A DNA stretch of 64,000 nucleotides from Candidatus Bathyarchaeota archaeon (GTDB lineage Archaea; Thermoproteota; Bathyarchaeia; Bathyarchaeales; Bathycorpusculaceae), in contig JAOZHS010000001.1 in the NCBI GenBank assembly GCA_026014745.1, forward strand, positions 1,054,001-1,118,000, given 5' to 3'. Below are positions 8,361-16,677 of this stretch, one piece after another. Position numbers and translations under genes: made by a program. The notes beneath the pieces are model-generated. The model did not search any database and had not been told where the DNA came from. It saw only the letters and a list, made by a program, of their open reading frames with translations. Numbering within the stretch: position 1 is the first letter of the stretch; every line of letters begins with the position of its first letter.

Positions 8361-8800
8361 TGCGAAGTTTGCAAGCTACACGGCAGAACGATAAATCTTC
8401 TGCCACCCAAAAAATCTCCACCTACCTCACCATGATTGTGCTTATCGTCATGGCTCTTAGCATCGCCGCGTTGCTTTTGGCATCGATGGCGTACAGTACT
8501 GGCGATGAGTTAGCGGCTATGGTGTTGGCTGCGATTGGATTAATTTGTTTCACGCTCTCTGGGTTTATGTTCTATCAATCTAGGAGGCAAACGGGACAAA
8601 TGAAAATCGACATACCTAAAGTGATGACGACTGTGGAATGTCAAAACAAAGGCTGCAGCAACAAGGTACAGCGGGAATTCATACGCGGCGATTACGTGTT
8701 CAAAGAAACCAGTGATGTCTGCCAGAAATGCGGCAGCAAACAAATGATAACCGCCATCTACAAAGAAGTCAAAGAGAAAGAAAAAACCTACAACGTCTAG
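8360..8800 (+). CDS. membrane protein with C-terminal zinc ribbon
   Basis: A 146-residue protein overlapping the DUF1512 stop by one base. Two hydrophobic segments (about 22-46 and 52-72) precede a soluble tail with four cysteines arranged as CQNKGC and CQKC about 30 residues apart, a likely zinc ribbon. The tight overlap suggests it works with the DUF1512 protein at the membrane. I do not recognise a named family. Confidence 0.7.
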   Translation: MRSLQATRQNDKSSATQKISTYLTMIVLIVMALSIAALLLASMAYSTGDELAAMVLAAIGLICFTLSGFMFYQSRRQTGQMKIDIPKVMTTVECQNKGCSNKVQREFIRGDYVFKETSDVCQKCGSKQMITAIYKEVKEKEKTYNV

Positions 8801-9706
8801 TTAGGTTAAAACCTCACAACCCTCTTCTTTTATTAGTAACGTATGCTCGGCTTGAGCTACGCTTTTTCTGCTTGCCTCAACAAACACGGGGTAACTCATG
8901 ATTGCTTTGGATTTTTTGAGTTCTTCAAACGCCGCCTTATGCTGACCAGATGGGAGGACGCCGATTAGCCAGCGTTCCGCAAAGGGCAACGTGTGGAAGT
9001 TTGCCTCAATGTGTTTGAGCAGTTTTTTCGCAGCGGGGCTTTTGGTTGATTTTGCTCTTAGGAGGCGATGGATGGTATATTGTGGGGCATCGTCAACTCG
9101 GCCGATAGCGTCGGGGGCGGTGACGAAGGGTTCGATGGCGTAGATCTCGCCTGCGTGGATTTTTTGGGTATTGCCCGGTGAGGCGACGCTGGGAATGCTG
9201 GTTCCTGCGTGGATGAGGTAGCGACCAACAGAGTGGCCAGTGAGGTTGCTGATGGGTTTGAATCCTCGGTTTCTGATTGTGGTTTCGATTAGGCTGCCGA
9301 TTCGGTCCAGCGTCATTTCGCCGTGTATGTTTTCTATGGCTGTTTTTAGGGCGAGTTCGGCGGTGGCGGTCATGCTTTTGCCTTCGGAGTTAAATGCGAC
9401 GGTGAATGCGGTGTCGGTGACGTATCCGTCGATTTGGACGCCGAGGTCTACTTTCACGGTGGAGCCTTCAGGGATGCGGGAGGTGTCGCCGGGGAGGGCT
9501 GTGTAGTGTGCGGCGACTTCGTTGATGCTGACGTTGGTGGGGAACGCGGGTTTGCCGCCTTTGGCTCGGATGGTGCCTTCTACTTTTTCGCAGACATCAA
9601 TTAGGAGCATGTTTTCTTTTACGTAGCTTCTCATTTCTTCGCGGGTTTCACGCAGAATTTTACCCGATAAACGGAATTTCGCGAGCTCTTCACTATCGTA
9701 GGACAT
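8801..9706 (-). CDS. map: methionine aminopeptidase, type II
   Basis: Removes the initiator methionine from nascent proteins. The 301-residue length and insert match archaeal type II enzymes. All five metal ligands are in place: Asp87 and Asp98 (KVDLGV, TDTAF), His158 (TGHSVG), Glu192 (AIEPF) and Glu287 (AEHTLL). The substrate histidine (VAAHYT) is also present. It starts at ATG. The gene is convergent with the zinc-ribbon gene, with stop codons adjacent. Confidence 0.96.
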   Translation of the reverse strand: MSYDSEELAKFRLSGKILRETREEMRSYVKENMLLIDVCEKVEGTIRAKGGKPAFPTNVSINEVAAHYTALPGDTSRIPEGSTVKVDLGVQIDGYVTDTAFTVAFNSEGKSMTATAELALKTAIENIHGEMTLDRIGSLIETTIRNRGFKPISNLTGHSVGRYLIHAGTSIPSVASPGNTQKIHAGEIYAIEPFVTAPDAIGRVDDAPQYTIHRLLRAKSTKSPAAKKLLKHIEANFHTLPFAERWLIGVLPSGQHKAAFEELKKSKAIMSYPVFVEASRKSVAQAEHTLLIKEEGCEVLT

Positions 9707-9815
9707 AACGACTCACCAACGATTAAAACCCAATAAATGCGTCTGACACTTAAATGCATAACCACAAAAATCTAAAATGGGGTCGCCGTTAATGGGCTGT
9801 TTTTGCGTCAATAGT

Positions 9816-9943
9816 GACCTACCCCTCTTAGGTTTCTGCAATGAGTTTCTAATATGATCCAAATATGTCGGCTGCATCTCTCCCCTCTCTATCGTTTCAG
9901 CATAGCTTGGATATTAGGATCCAAATAGACTGCAAATAGGTTC
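9816..9943 (+). repeat. two tandem copies of a dispersed ~62-bp repeat
   Basis: Unit A (9816 to about 9875) and unit B (about 9880-9943) share a CCCCTCT head, a GTTTCxGCA middle and a GATCCAAATA tail. A third copy at 25836-25901 matches unit A best in its first half (ACCTACCCCTCT, GTTTCTGCA) and unit B best in its second half (TAGGATCCAAATAGAC, CAAATAGGTTC). The array fills the gap upstream of the map start. It has no coding potential. Its function is unknown. Confidence 0.7.
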
Positions 9944-9998
9944 GTGATGAGCAGTCTTCTCTGCTCTCAAGTTACCTATTGCAAGCTTGGTTTTCTGT

Positions 9999-10553
9999 TT
10001 AGGCTTTGTAGAGTTTGGGGTCTAGTAACGCAAAGTTGTTGCCGCCAACATGGTAGAGCATTCGAGCGCGTTTTAGGTCGTATCCTGAATCGGTAAATAC
10101 TCCGGGATCTGCGTAGGCTTCGAGGATTTTTCCGACGAATATGGAGTGGTCGCCTGTGGTCATTTGTCCGTCGACTTCGCATTCAAGGTGGGCGATGCAT
10201 TCGCGGATTATGGGGGCTTTGACTGATTTGGCTGGGAACGGTGTGAGGTTGGTTTTTTTGAATTTGTCAAAACTCCGTCCTGTTAGTGACCCGCAGGCAT
10301 AGACTGCTTGAAGCGTTTCTATGGTGGGGATGTTGATGACGAATTCGCCTGATTCTTCGATTAGGGTGTGGCTGTGGCGGGTGGGTGCGATGCTTATTGC
10401 TACGAGGGGTGGCTTTTGTGAAGTTGGCATGGCCCATGCAAGAGTAGTGATGTTTGGTTTGGCGCTATTGCCCACACAACTTACTATGACAGTGTGCATG
10501 GGGTGGATAAGACGATAAGCGGAGTTAATGTTAACGGGTGTTTTTGCTGACAC
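9999..10553 (-). CDS. flavin reductase-like FMN-binding protein
   Basis: Member of the flavin reductase/flavoredoxin family, with the split-barrel FMN fold. Recognisable parts are the N-terminal strand HTVIVSCVG, the segment TTLAWAMPTSQKPPLVAISI that packs on flavin, the helix EFVINIP, and the GRSFDKFKKT region. The C-terminal part carries HLECEVDG and GDHSIFVGKI. Length is about 185 residues. I chose GTG at 10553 because GGTGA lies five bases upstream and the homologous core begins just after it; the open frame continues upstream without coding character. The role is electron transfer or flavin reduction in the cytoplasm; the partner is unknown. Confidence 0.85.
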   Translation of the reverse strand: MSAKTPVNINSAYRLIHPMHTVIVSCVGNSAKPNITTLAWAMPTSQKPPLVAISIAPTRHSHTLIEESGEFVINIPTIETLQAVYACGSLTGRSFDKFKKTNLTPFPAKSVKAPIIRECIAHLECEVDGQMTTGDHSIFVGKILEAYADPGVFTDSGYDLKRARMLYHVGGNNFALLDPKLYKA

Positions 10554-10709
10554 ATAAATCACCAAGAGGTAATGTTGGGTTGCTTGTTTATTTTGGTTTC
10601 TTAAGGTGGCGACTTTGATCTTTTTTGGGCGTTGTATAAACACTCTGTTGGTTGAATGGTTTGATAAATATCGCTTGTTTAGAGTTACATATGAGATAAA
10701 TAGTGTTTT

Positions 10710-11312
10710 GTGTTGCATTATGTTGTGAAAAGAAACGACTCTTCCTTAGAAAAAATCTATGAAAAAGACCCATCAACAGGCAGCTTCATCATAGCCGTAG
10801 CCCTAGAAAACTACGCCGACATATTTAACGAGTTAGACCCTTCCCCCTTCAAAAACCGCGACCTCAACAACGAACTCCGAATCTACCTCGAAGACTCCTC
10901 AGCCGACATCCCCCTAAAATACGATATAATTCTGCAATTCAACATCCTTAACGAAAACCAAGACCCCAAACGAGAAGAACGCATCACGTTTGGACTAAAA
11001 ACCTACTTCTCTTTCATACAGCGCCAGTTAGAGCGGGAGATTCGAGGCTCCTATCAGAAAGGTCTCTTTTACGTGGGCATAGCGTTCATTCTGCTTTTCA
11101 CCGCTTATTTTTTGGCAAGCTTAACCACTCACGACGTCGTAACAACCACTGCGTTGGAAGGCATCACGATTGGCGGCTGGGTTTTTCTCTGGGAAGCAAT
11201 CTCTACGTTTGCATTCAAAAACCGCGGGATCCGAAACCGAAGCAGCCATTACAAGCGGTTCATGGCCGCCCCGATTCGTTTCAAATTCACCACAAACATC
11301 ACAGGCACATAA
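10710..11312 (+). CDS. membrane protein of unknown function
   Basis: A 200-residue protein with a soluble, acidic N-terminal ~110 residues, then two membrane helices (about 118-138 and 144-165), and a basic C-terminal tail. The start is TTG at 10710 or GTG at 10725, with no clear Shine-Dalgarno, so the mRNA may be leaderless. It is divergent from the flavin reductase. I do not recognise the family. Confidence 0.65.
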   Translation: MLHYVVKRNDSSLEKIYEKDPSTGSFIIAVALENYADIFNELDPSPFKNRDLNNELRIYLEDSSADIPLKYDIILQFNILNENQDPKREERITFGLKTYFSFIQRQLEREIRGSYQKGLFYVGIAFILLFTAYFLASLTTHDVVTTTALEGITIGGWVFLWEAISTFAFKNRGIRNRSSHYKRFMAAPIRFKFTTNITGT

Positions 11313-11435
11313 AATTCAGCTTTTTTTGAAACCTGCCATTTATCCAAGCAAAATCTTCTTTTCTCGGGAAACCACTAAAATATGATGGATATCCCTTTTT
11401 AGTTAACTTTTAAGCAAAGCAGGTGATAAAACAAT

Positions 11436-11936
11436 TTGACTGTTGAGATAATACGCAAAATAACAAACCCCATATGTGCATTCCAAAAGCACTTTAAAAA
11501 ATTCGAAGATGTGTCTGCAGTGCAACAAATCTTCGGTGATTCCACGCCCGAGGTTCTTGCAAACCTCGAAGTAGAATTCACACATACCACCCTCTACATG
11601 AGAGTTGACTACGAAGGCAGACTCTTAATTAATCCCCGCTATATGGAAAGCGGCAACTTTACCGACCTCTATCTTGATGTCATTCATGAGTTGGTTCATG
11701 TCCAACAAGTTTTTGATGGTAAAGACTCTAACAAGGCATTGCCTTATGTCCAACGACCATTAGAACTTGAAGCCTATCAGACCGCGGTGAATGAGGCGCG
11801 TGCATTAGGTTTAGACGAAAACCGCATAATAGACTACTTAGATTCAGACTTGATTAACGCTGAAGAGCTCAAACAGTTGGCAACCGCGTTGGGCATCAAC
11901 TGTGAAACAAATGCAGAATCGGAAGGCAACGACTAA
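11436..11936 (+). CDS. putative zinc metallopeptidase (HExxH)
   Basis: A 166-residue protein starting at TTG. It contains HELVHVQQ near residue 88, a zincin-type HExxH helix, followed by ERPLELEAYQTA-like sequence (RPLELEAYQTA near 110), where a glutamate could be the third metal ligand. The layout resembles small minigluzincin or DUF-type peptidases. There is no signal sequence, so it acts in the cytoplasm. It is convergent with trpS. Peptidase activity is an inference from the motif. Confidence 0.65.
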   Translation: MTVEIIRKITNPICAFQKHFKKFEDVSAVQQIFGDSTPEVLANLEVEFTHTTLYMRVDYEGRLLINPRYMESGNFTDLYLDVIHELVHVQQVFDGKDSNKALPYVQRPLELEAYQTAVNEARALGLDENRIIDYLDSDLINAEELKQLATALGINCETNAESEGND

Positions 11937-11938
11937 GT

Positions 11939-13048
11939 TTACTTTCGTTTTATGTGGTAGGCTTCGATGTTGTCTTTGGCTTTCTCTCGGCGTTCTCGGT
12001 GAGCTTCGAGGAACTTGTTGAGTTTCTCCGCTATGTCTTTTTTGCATTCCCCACAAAGCATCTCTCCCCCTCGGCATTTGCGTTCCCGCTCCTGTAGATT
12101 AGCTGAGTCTTCTTCGAAGAGGAAATAATAGTACTGGAAGATGCTGCAGATGCTTGGGTCTGCGCCCAGTTTGCGTTGCTCTGCCGCGGTGCCTTTGCCA
12201 CCCGTGAAGGCGTTCCAGATTTTCTTTTTCACCACGTCAGGGGGGTCCACGGTAAATATGCTGGTTTCAGGCATGGATGCACTCATTTTGCCTCCGGTGC
12301 CCAGTCCGGGGAGGAAGCGGCAGTGAATTTGGGCGGGTTTATAGTAGCCCAGTTTGGTTGCGACATCGCGGGTTACGCGCCAATAGGGGTCTTGGTCGAT
12401 TGCGGCGGGTATAAGTGCGGGGACGTTTTCGCCTGTGAGTTTTTTGTGGATGAAGCAGGGTGCGGCTTGGATGGCGGGCCAATATACCCAGCCGATGTTG
12501 GTGCTGTCTTGGAAGCCAAAGCTGCTCCGCGCCGTAGAATAGGTGATGCGTCGGGCAACTTCGAGGGTGATGTCGTAGAGGAGGTCGATGTCTTTAGTGT
12601 CGTAGATGATGAAGGTGTCCTCGGGTTTGTATCCGAGTGCGATGAGGTCCAGCGCGTTTTCGTAGCTCCACTTGGCGGTATCTTGAAGGTTTCGTTCATC
12701 GTTGATGAGGTATTTTTCGTCGTCGGTTATTTGGAAGTAGAGCCTTGTCTTGAATTTCTGCTGCATATGTAGCGTGAATATCCATGGCACAAGGTGACCG
12801 ATGTGGACGGGTCCGCTGGGTCCTCTGCCCGTGTAGAGCACGAATTTGGTGCCTTTATCGTAGAGGTCGAGCACGGTGTCGAGGTCGCGGTGGCTAAAGA
12901 AAATCTTACGTTCTAACTGTAAATGTAGCTTGTCGGTGTGGGTTTCAACTTTTTTGAGGAGTTCGGGGGTTAGGGGTTGAGTGCCGAATTCTTTGATCAG
13001 ACGTTCATAATCCACTTTGCCCTTAACTTCCCAAGGCGTAACGACCAT
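11939..13048 (-). CDS. trpS: tryptophanyl-tRNA synthetase
   Basis: Class Ic synthetase that charges tRNA-Trp. The 369-residue length and N-terminal extension fit archaeal and eukaryotic TrpRS. The HIGH motif is present at 82-85 (SGPVHIGH), KMSAS occupies 254-258 in place of KMSKS, and the tryptophan pocket region (FGFQDSTNIGWVYWPAIQ) is conserved. CGEC near the C-terminus follows CRGGEMLC, giving three cysteines close together. It starts at ATG and is convergent with the metallopeptidase gene, stops 2 bases apart. Confidence 0.96.
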   Translation of the reverse strand: MVVTPWEVKGKVDYERLIKEFGTQPLTPELLKKVETHTDKLHLQLERKIFFSHRDLDTVLDLYDKGTKFVLYTGRGPSGPVHIGHLVPWIFTLHMQQKFKTRLYFQITDDEKYLINDERNLQDTAKWSYENALDLIALGYKPEDTFIIYDTKDIDLLYDITLEVARRITYSTARSSFGFQDSTNIGWVYWPAIQAAPCFIHKKLTGENVPALIPAAIDQDPYWRVTRDVATKLGYYKPAQIHCRFLPGLGTGGKMSASMPETSIFTVDPPDVVKKKIWNAFTGGKGTAAEQRKLGADPSICSIFQYYYFLFEEDSANLQERERKCRGGEMLCGECKKDIAEKLNKFLEAHRERREKAKDNIEAYHIKRK

Positions 13049-13655
13049 TTCGTTATTGTTTTCTTCAGCGTTAGGAGATGCCGTGTCTATTCACCGTCTT
13101 TGACTTGAGAAACGGTGTTTTGTCCTATATCCTTTTTTCGGTACCCGCCAATAGGTAACGCCAGTTCTCTCAGTGACTGTATAGGGCTAAGTTGATTGTT
13201 GTAGCGCTTGGTTGGGCTAGTGGGGCTGCTCTAGGCAGGCGTGCTCACTAAACTTGTAGTAAGCAAGCGGTTGATTACACTTTGCAAGTTGGTAAAGCCT
13301 GATTCGCAAAAAAGGTTAAATGACTTTCAGCTTTCTGTATGCAAAACAAATTTCCCTGAGAAACCACAATGGCAAATCGAGCGCATATCCGCAATTCGCC
13401 TTTACGGCTCTTTTTTTCTAAGATAAATTCGCGATATAATCCGATTAGTTTAAATGCAACATTTCACCATTACGCCAAACAAAACCCAAAAAATAGACTC
13501 ACGTTTACAGACTGAGGATATTTATGAATCATCCTTTAGATTCACTCAAAAAAGGTTCGGCATCCGTAACTGCTTTACTTCAGGTTGCCTATCTCTGTTT
13601 AGTTGGAGATGTTCATTACTAACGTGGTTAACTGAGGGTTTGGACGGATTGAAAT
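13049..13655 (+). other. 607-base gap before the P2C-like ATPase
   Basis: AT-rich with several frame breaks. Short open frames here have poor codon character and no ribosome binding sites. TTTAAATGC near 13450 could be a TATA element for the ATPase, implying a leader of about 180 bases. I see no tRNA, no repeat and no stable fold. Confidence 0.5.
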
Positions 13656-16448
13656 TTGGAGAAAGCGGCTTCTAAACCAATTGAAGATGTTTTTACTGAT
13701 TTAAACACTTCAGTGGAAGGTTTAACTAGCGAAGAAGCTAAGCTGCGCCTTAAGAAGTATGGCTTTAACAGTCTCCAAGAAAAACGTCAAATCCCATTTA
13801 TTCGTAAATTCATCAAGCACCTGCGTGATCTTTTCGGCGTTCTGCTTTTGGTCGCCGCAGCCCTATCTTTTCCAACAAGTCCTTCTTTGAGTTTGGTCAT
13901 TCTCGCTGTGGTTTTTGTTAACATTTTTGTCAGCATCTTTCAAGAGTCCCGCGCAGAAAAAGCGATGGAAACACTCAAAAGCTGGATGCCTGAATACGCA
14001 AAGGTTCTCCGCGATGGGGAACTCCAAAAAATCATGGTCAAAGAAATCGTCCCAGGAGACATTATTTACCTCGAAGAAGGCGACCGTGTTCCAGCAGATG
14101 CCCGATTAATTGAAGTCTTTGACATGTGGACCAACAACGTCCCCTTAACAGGCGAATCTGAACCTCAACCACGCGTCGCCGACACTATTCAAACAGTTGA
14201 AAAAGCCTTCATTTATGCACCTAACCTTGTGTTCATGAGTACCAGCGTAGCCAAAGGTCAAGGTAAAGCGGTTGCATACGCGACTGGTATGGGTACCCAG
14301 TTTGGTCGAATCGCCAGCTTAACCCAGACTATTCGCGAAGAAGAGAGTCCTCTGCAAAAAGAAATTGCTTCGATGGCAAAAACTGACTTCATAATCGCTG
14401 TGGTTGTTGGCACGGTATTCTTTGCTGCAAGTTTTCTCTTCTTACAGGTGCCCCTTGACAAAAGCATCCTCTTCATGATTGGTGTCATGGTTTGCTGTGT
14501 TCCTGAGGGTCTACAAGTCACTGTTTCTAGCGCTTTAGCCATCAACGTGCTAAAGATGGTTAAGCACAATGTAATCGTGAAACGGTTATCGGCTGTGCAA
14601 ACCTTAGGCAGCGTCACCGTTATATGCACTGACAAAACTGGCACTATCACTAAAGGCGAAATGACCGTTAACAAGCTCTGGGTCAAAGACCGTCTGATTG
14701 AGGTTTCAGGTTTAGGCTACAACCCTGTCGGGGACTTTACAATTAACGGCAAACCTCTCCGCGGTGGCGAAACCAAATCTTTAGAGCAGCTCCTTGAAAT
14801 CGTGGCGCTCTGTAACGGCTCCAAAATTGATCCCCCCTCAGATCGCAACCGCAACTGGAGCGTCATCGGCGACCCCACAGATGGCGCCTTATTGGTTGCC
14901 GCGCTCAAATACGGTTTAAACATAGACGAGTCAGGCGAGGAAAAGCCTACCATCGATATTTTGCCGTTCAGTTTTGAACGTAAACGCATGACTACCATTC
15001 ATGCCGTCAACAATACTGACATACTCGTCTATACTAAAGGCGCACCCATGACCATTCTGAACCTCTGTAATAGAATCCTAATTGGCGGCAAAGAGCAACC
15101 TCTAACAGCGGAACTCTATGGTGATGCTGAAAACAAAATCCATGAATTAGGCAACGAAGGTTTACGCGTAATTGCCGTTTCATACAAGCGTCTAGAAAAT
15201 ACAGAATACAGAGGTCAAGACGTCGAAAACGACTTAGTCTTTGTCGGTGTGGCAGCAATGCGTGACCCGCCCCGACTTGAAGTCAAAGACGCCGTCCTTA
15301 AAGCTAAACAAGCAGGCATCAAAACCGTCATAATCACTGGCGACTATGGTCCAACAGCGGAAGTTATCGCTCAGGAAGTCGGCATCGTAGAGAAAGAAAA
15401 TAGCCGAGTAATAAAAGGCACAGATCTAGAAGACATAGACGACCCCGCCATCGTGGATGAAGTCAAAAAAGGCGACGTGATATTCGCTCGGGTTTCACCT
15501 GAACAGAAACTCCGCATCGTTACCGTGCTCAAGAAAAGCGGTCAAGTCGTTGCAGTCACTGGAGACGGCGCTAACGATGCTCCTTCACTAAAAGAAGCCG
15601 ACATCGGAGTTGCCATGGGCGCATCAGGCACCGACGTGGCAAGAGAAGCCGCAGACATCGTGTTGCTCAACGACAGTTTCGCCTCGATTGTTAAGGCTGT
15701 AGAATCAGGTCGCGCAATTTACGAGAACATTCGCAAATTCATTGTTTACGTGTTTAGCCACAACTGGGCTGAACTTATCCCCTACGTGCTCTACGCAGTG
15801 TTAGCGATTCCGCTTCCGCTGCTAGTTATTCAGGTGTTAGCTATTGACTTAGCGATCGACGTTATCCCCAGTCTCGCGCTTAGCCAAGAACCCCCTGAGG
15901 CAGGCATCATGGAGGAACCGCCCCGAAGCCTAAAAGAACGCCTCTTCACAGGCAAAGTCTTCGCACGTTCCCTCTACATCGGCATAATCATTGCCGTAGG
16001 CGCAATGTATGGATGCATAAACGCGTGGATGGCTGGCGGCTGGTACTTCGGTATGCCTCTGCCCACAGACAGCGCCTTCTACACAAACGCATTCTACACT
16101 AGCGGCACCTACACCAAAGGAGTCACAATGACGTTTGCAGGAATCGTAGTGGCGCAGGCAGGTAACGTCTTGGTCAGCCGCACCAGCAAGCAATCCATAT
16201 TCAAGACCAGCCTATCTAAGAACAAATGGATAATCTGGGGCATCATCGCGCAACTCTCGATCTTGGCGGTGTTGATCTATGTGCCCTTCCTTCAAGAGTT
16301 CTTTGGCACGACAGGTCTGGGTCTCTCGGACTGGGCGTACCTAATTGGGTTGGCGTTGGTGGTAATCTTCGCGGAGGAAGCCCGTAAATTCTTTGCCCGA
16401 AGGTTAACAAAAACCGCGGTTGACCCAACCAGACACGACCACAACTAA
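13656..16448 (+). CDS. P-type ATPase, P2C (Na/K or H/K)-like
   Basis: A 930-residue cation pump with the actuator TGES motif (165-168), phosphorylated Asp326 in DKTGTITK, hinge TGDGANDAP (Asp637) and about ten membrane helices. The ion-site helices resemble Na,K-ATPase more than Ca pumps: VPEGL in M4, NWAELIPY in M5 and AIDLAIDVIPS in M6, which retains both aspartates of the CIDLGTDMVPA pattern. No beta subunit is visible nearby. The start is TTG. It would maintain the cation gradient across the cell membrane. The ion (Na+, K+ or H+) cannot be fixed from sequence alone. Confidence 0.9.
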   Translation: MEKAASKPIEDVFTDLNTSVEGLTSEEAKLRLKKYGFNSLQEKRQIPFIRKFIKHLRDLFGVLLLVAAALSFPTSPSLSLVILAVVFVNIFVSIFQESRAEKAMETLKSWMPEYAKVLRDGELQKIMVKEIVPGDIIYLEEGDRVPADARLIEVFDMWTNNVPLTGESEPQPRVADTIQTVEKAFIYAPNLVFMSTSVAKGQGKAVAYATGMGTQFGRIASLTQTIREEESPLQKEIASMAKTDFIIAVVVGTVFFAASFLFLQVPLDKSILFMIGVMVCCVPEGLQVTVSSALAINVLKMVKHNVIVKRLSAVQTLGSVTVICTDKTGTITKGEMTVNKLWVKDRLIEVSGLGYNPVGDFTINGKPLRGGETKSLEQLLEIVALCNGSKIDPPSDRNRNWSVIGDPTDGALLVAALKYGLNIDESGEEKPTIDILPFSFERKRMTTIHAVNNTDILVYTKGAPMTILNLCNRILIGGKEQPLTAELYGDAENKIHELGNEGLRVIAVSYKRLENTEYRGQDVENDLVFVGVAAMRDPPRLEVKDAVLKAKQAGIKTVIITGDYGPTAEVIAQEVGIVEKENSRVIKGTDLEDIDDPAIVDEVKKGDVIFARVSPEQKLRIVTVLKKSGQVVAVTGDGANDAPSLKEADIGVAMGASGTDVAREAADIVLLNDSFASIVKAVESGRAIYENIRKFIVYVFSHNWAELIPYVLYAVLAIPLPLLVIQVLAIDLAIDVIPSLALSQEPPEAGIMEEPPRSLKERLFTGKVFARSLYIGIIIAVGAMYGCINAWMAGGWYFGMPLPTDSAFYTNAFYTSGTYTKGVTMTFAGIVVAQAGNVLVSRTSKQSIFKTSLSKNKWIIWGIIAQLSILAVLIYVPFLQEFFGTTGLGLSDWAYLIGLALVVIFAEEARKFFARRLTKTAVDPTRHDHN

Positions 16449-16677
16449 CCTTTTTTCTAAAAACTCCCAAAAAATGCTCCGCTTTTTCTATTTAGATTGG
16501 TCATTAACCTGTTTGTAACCCAATTGTTTCAAAGAATAATGCCATAAAGTTAATAGGCTACAAACTCAATTTCCCTGTAGCTTACCAATTTCATGAGAGA
16601 TCAAAAATAATGCTTCAAATAATTAAAAAACAAGCATTTCAAGGTAATATTTTACATAAAATGGAGAAAGCGTAAGT

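Noticed and set aside
12176-12772. Long open frame opposite trpS
   Set aside because: It is the mirror of a strongly conserved synthetase gene with matching codon bias; the protein has no recognisable features.
13140-13165. Possible fourth copy of the dispersed repeat (CGCCAATAGGTAAC)
   Set aside because: Only about 12 bases resemble the tail, and head and middle parts are missing.
13241-13675. Two short open frames upstream of the P2C-like ATPase
   Set aside because: No ribosome binding site, biased or rare amino acids, and no conserved motif; better explained as chance frames in an AT-rich gap.
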